Part shown: piece by piece, positions 63,775 through 64,000 of the stretch | Numbering within the stretch: the stretch's first letter is position 1 | How the letters are laid out: the number at the start of each line of letters is the position of its first letter | NCBI RefSeq assembly: GCF_024749045.1 | Contig: NZ_CP087184.1 | Coordinates: 5,704,001-5,768,000 of the forward strand | Direction: 5' to 3' | Length of the DNA: 64,000 nt | DNA from: Pseudomonas sp. B21-028 | GTDB taxonomy: Bacteria; Pseudomonadota; Gammaproteobacteria; Pseudomonadales; Pseudomonadaceae | Position numbers and translations under genes: made by a program | The notes under the pieces: model-generated | Database searches by the model: none | What the model was told of the DNA's origin: nothing | Seen by the model: only the letters and a program-made list of their open reading frames with translations

Positions 63775-64000
63775 ATGAATCTGCCCCTTGCAGCCGACCA
63801 CGCCATGGCAGGCTTTCACCCCGCCGTTCGCGCCTGGTTCAGCCAGACCTTCCCGGCGGTGACGGCCGCCCAGGCCCGTGCGTGGCCGTTGATCGGCCAG
63901 CGTCGCTCGACTCTCGTGGCCGCGCCCACCGGCTCGGGCAAGACCCTTACGGCGTTCCTCGCCGTGCTCGATGACCTGGTGCACCGTGGCCTGGAACAGG
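63775..64000 (+). CDS. lhr: ATP-dependent helicase Lhr-like, N-terminus (cut by window edge)
   Basis: The frame starts at ATG 63775 and continues past the window. The visible 75 residues include FHPAVRAWFSQTFPAVTAAQ (Q motif region) and the Walker A APTGSGKTLTAFLAVLDDLV. This is the start of Lhr, a large superfamily-2 DNA helicase. Confidence 0.88.
   Translation, partial: MNLPLAADHAMAGFHPAVRAWFSQTFPAVTAAQARAWPLIGQRRSTLVAAPTGSGKTLTAFLAVLDDLVHRGLEQ

Overview
This 64-kb chromosomal window comes from a Pseudomonas of the fluorescens group. The evidence is the high-GC coding, the many REP/REPIN palindromes with GTGGGAGC..GCTCGCGA cores, a DUF6124 gene, a mag (alpha-2-macroglobulin) operon, and PAO1-like order in the rib/nusB/thiL/pgpA block and in the zinc-ABC/oprG/epimerase block. 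No rRNA, tRNA, CRISPR array or complete insertion sequence was seen.

Region by region: 1-3.9 kb is accessory DNA. It holds a partial gene, a MITE-like element around a REPIN, a DUF6124 gene with a structured leader resembling phage P4 immunity RNA, and a duplicated GNAT acetyltransferase block flanking a DKNYY-family gene. 3.9-14.3 kb is a catabolic locus: aldehyde dehydrogenase, homoserine dehydrogenase, Lrp regulator, threonine-synthase paralogue, LysR regulator, amino-acid permease, PLP gamma-lyase/synthase family enzyme, and a divergent hexapeptide protein. This set fits the canavanine pathway described in Pseudomonas and rhizobia (canavanine to homoserine to aspartate semialdehyde to aspartate). 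A six-unit, ~230-bp tandem array that carries fragments of the lrp gene lies between lrp and the homoserine dehydrogenase gene. 14.4-18.8 kb has AT-rich orphan/immunity-like genes, an enoyl-reductase-like/SnoaL pair with a divergent LysR regulator, and a duplicated LysR 3' end. 18.8-23.7 kb is an Rhs toxin gene with a cholera-toxin-A-like ADP-ribosyltransferase tip and one frameshift.

24.1-29.8 kb is a six-gene, tightly overlapping membrane-lipid cassette related to E. coli ynbABCD: CDP-alcohol phosphotransferase, hydrolase-methyltransferase, PAP2/tyrosine-phosphatase fusion, small membrane protein, PlsC-type acyltransferase and CdsA-type cytidylyltransferase. It looks like a self-contained route to an unidentified phospholipid. 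29.9-31.6 kb has a metallo-beta-lactamase-fold hydrolase and a RelBE-type toxin-antitoxin pair. 31.6-41.8 kb is the magABCDEF operon. 42-43.2 kb is a Fic protein with a changed active-site loop.

43.3-55.9 kb is core metabolism: xseB-ispA-dxs (isoprenoid precursors), ribA, an extracellular solute-binding protein, and nrdR-ribD-ribE-ribBA-ribH-nusB-thiL-pgpA. 55.2-64 kb carries a protein methyltransferase, a CnoX-like thioredoxin, a zinc-related DUF2796/ABC/DUF3299 operon behind a Zur-like box, oprG behind an ANR-like box, two sugar-nucleotide enzymes and the start of lhr.
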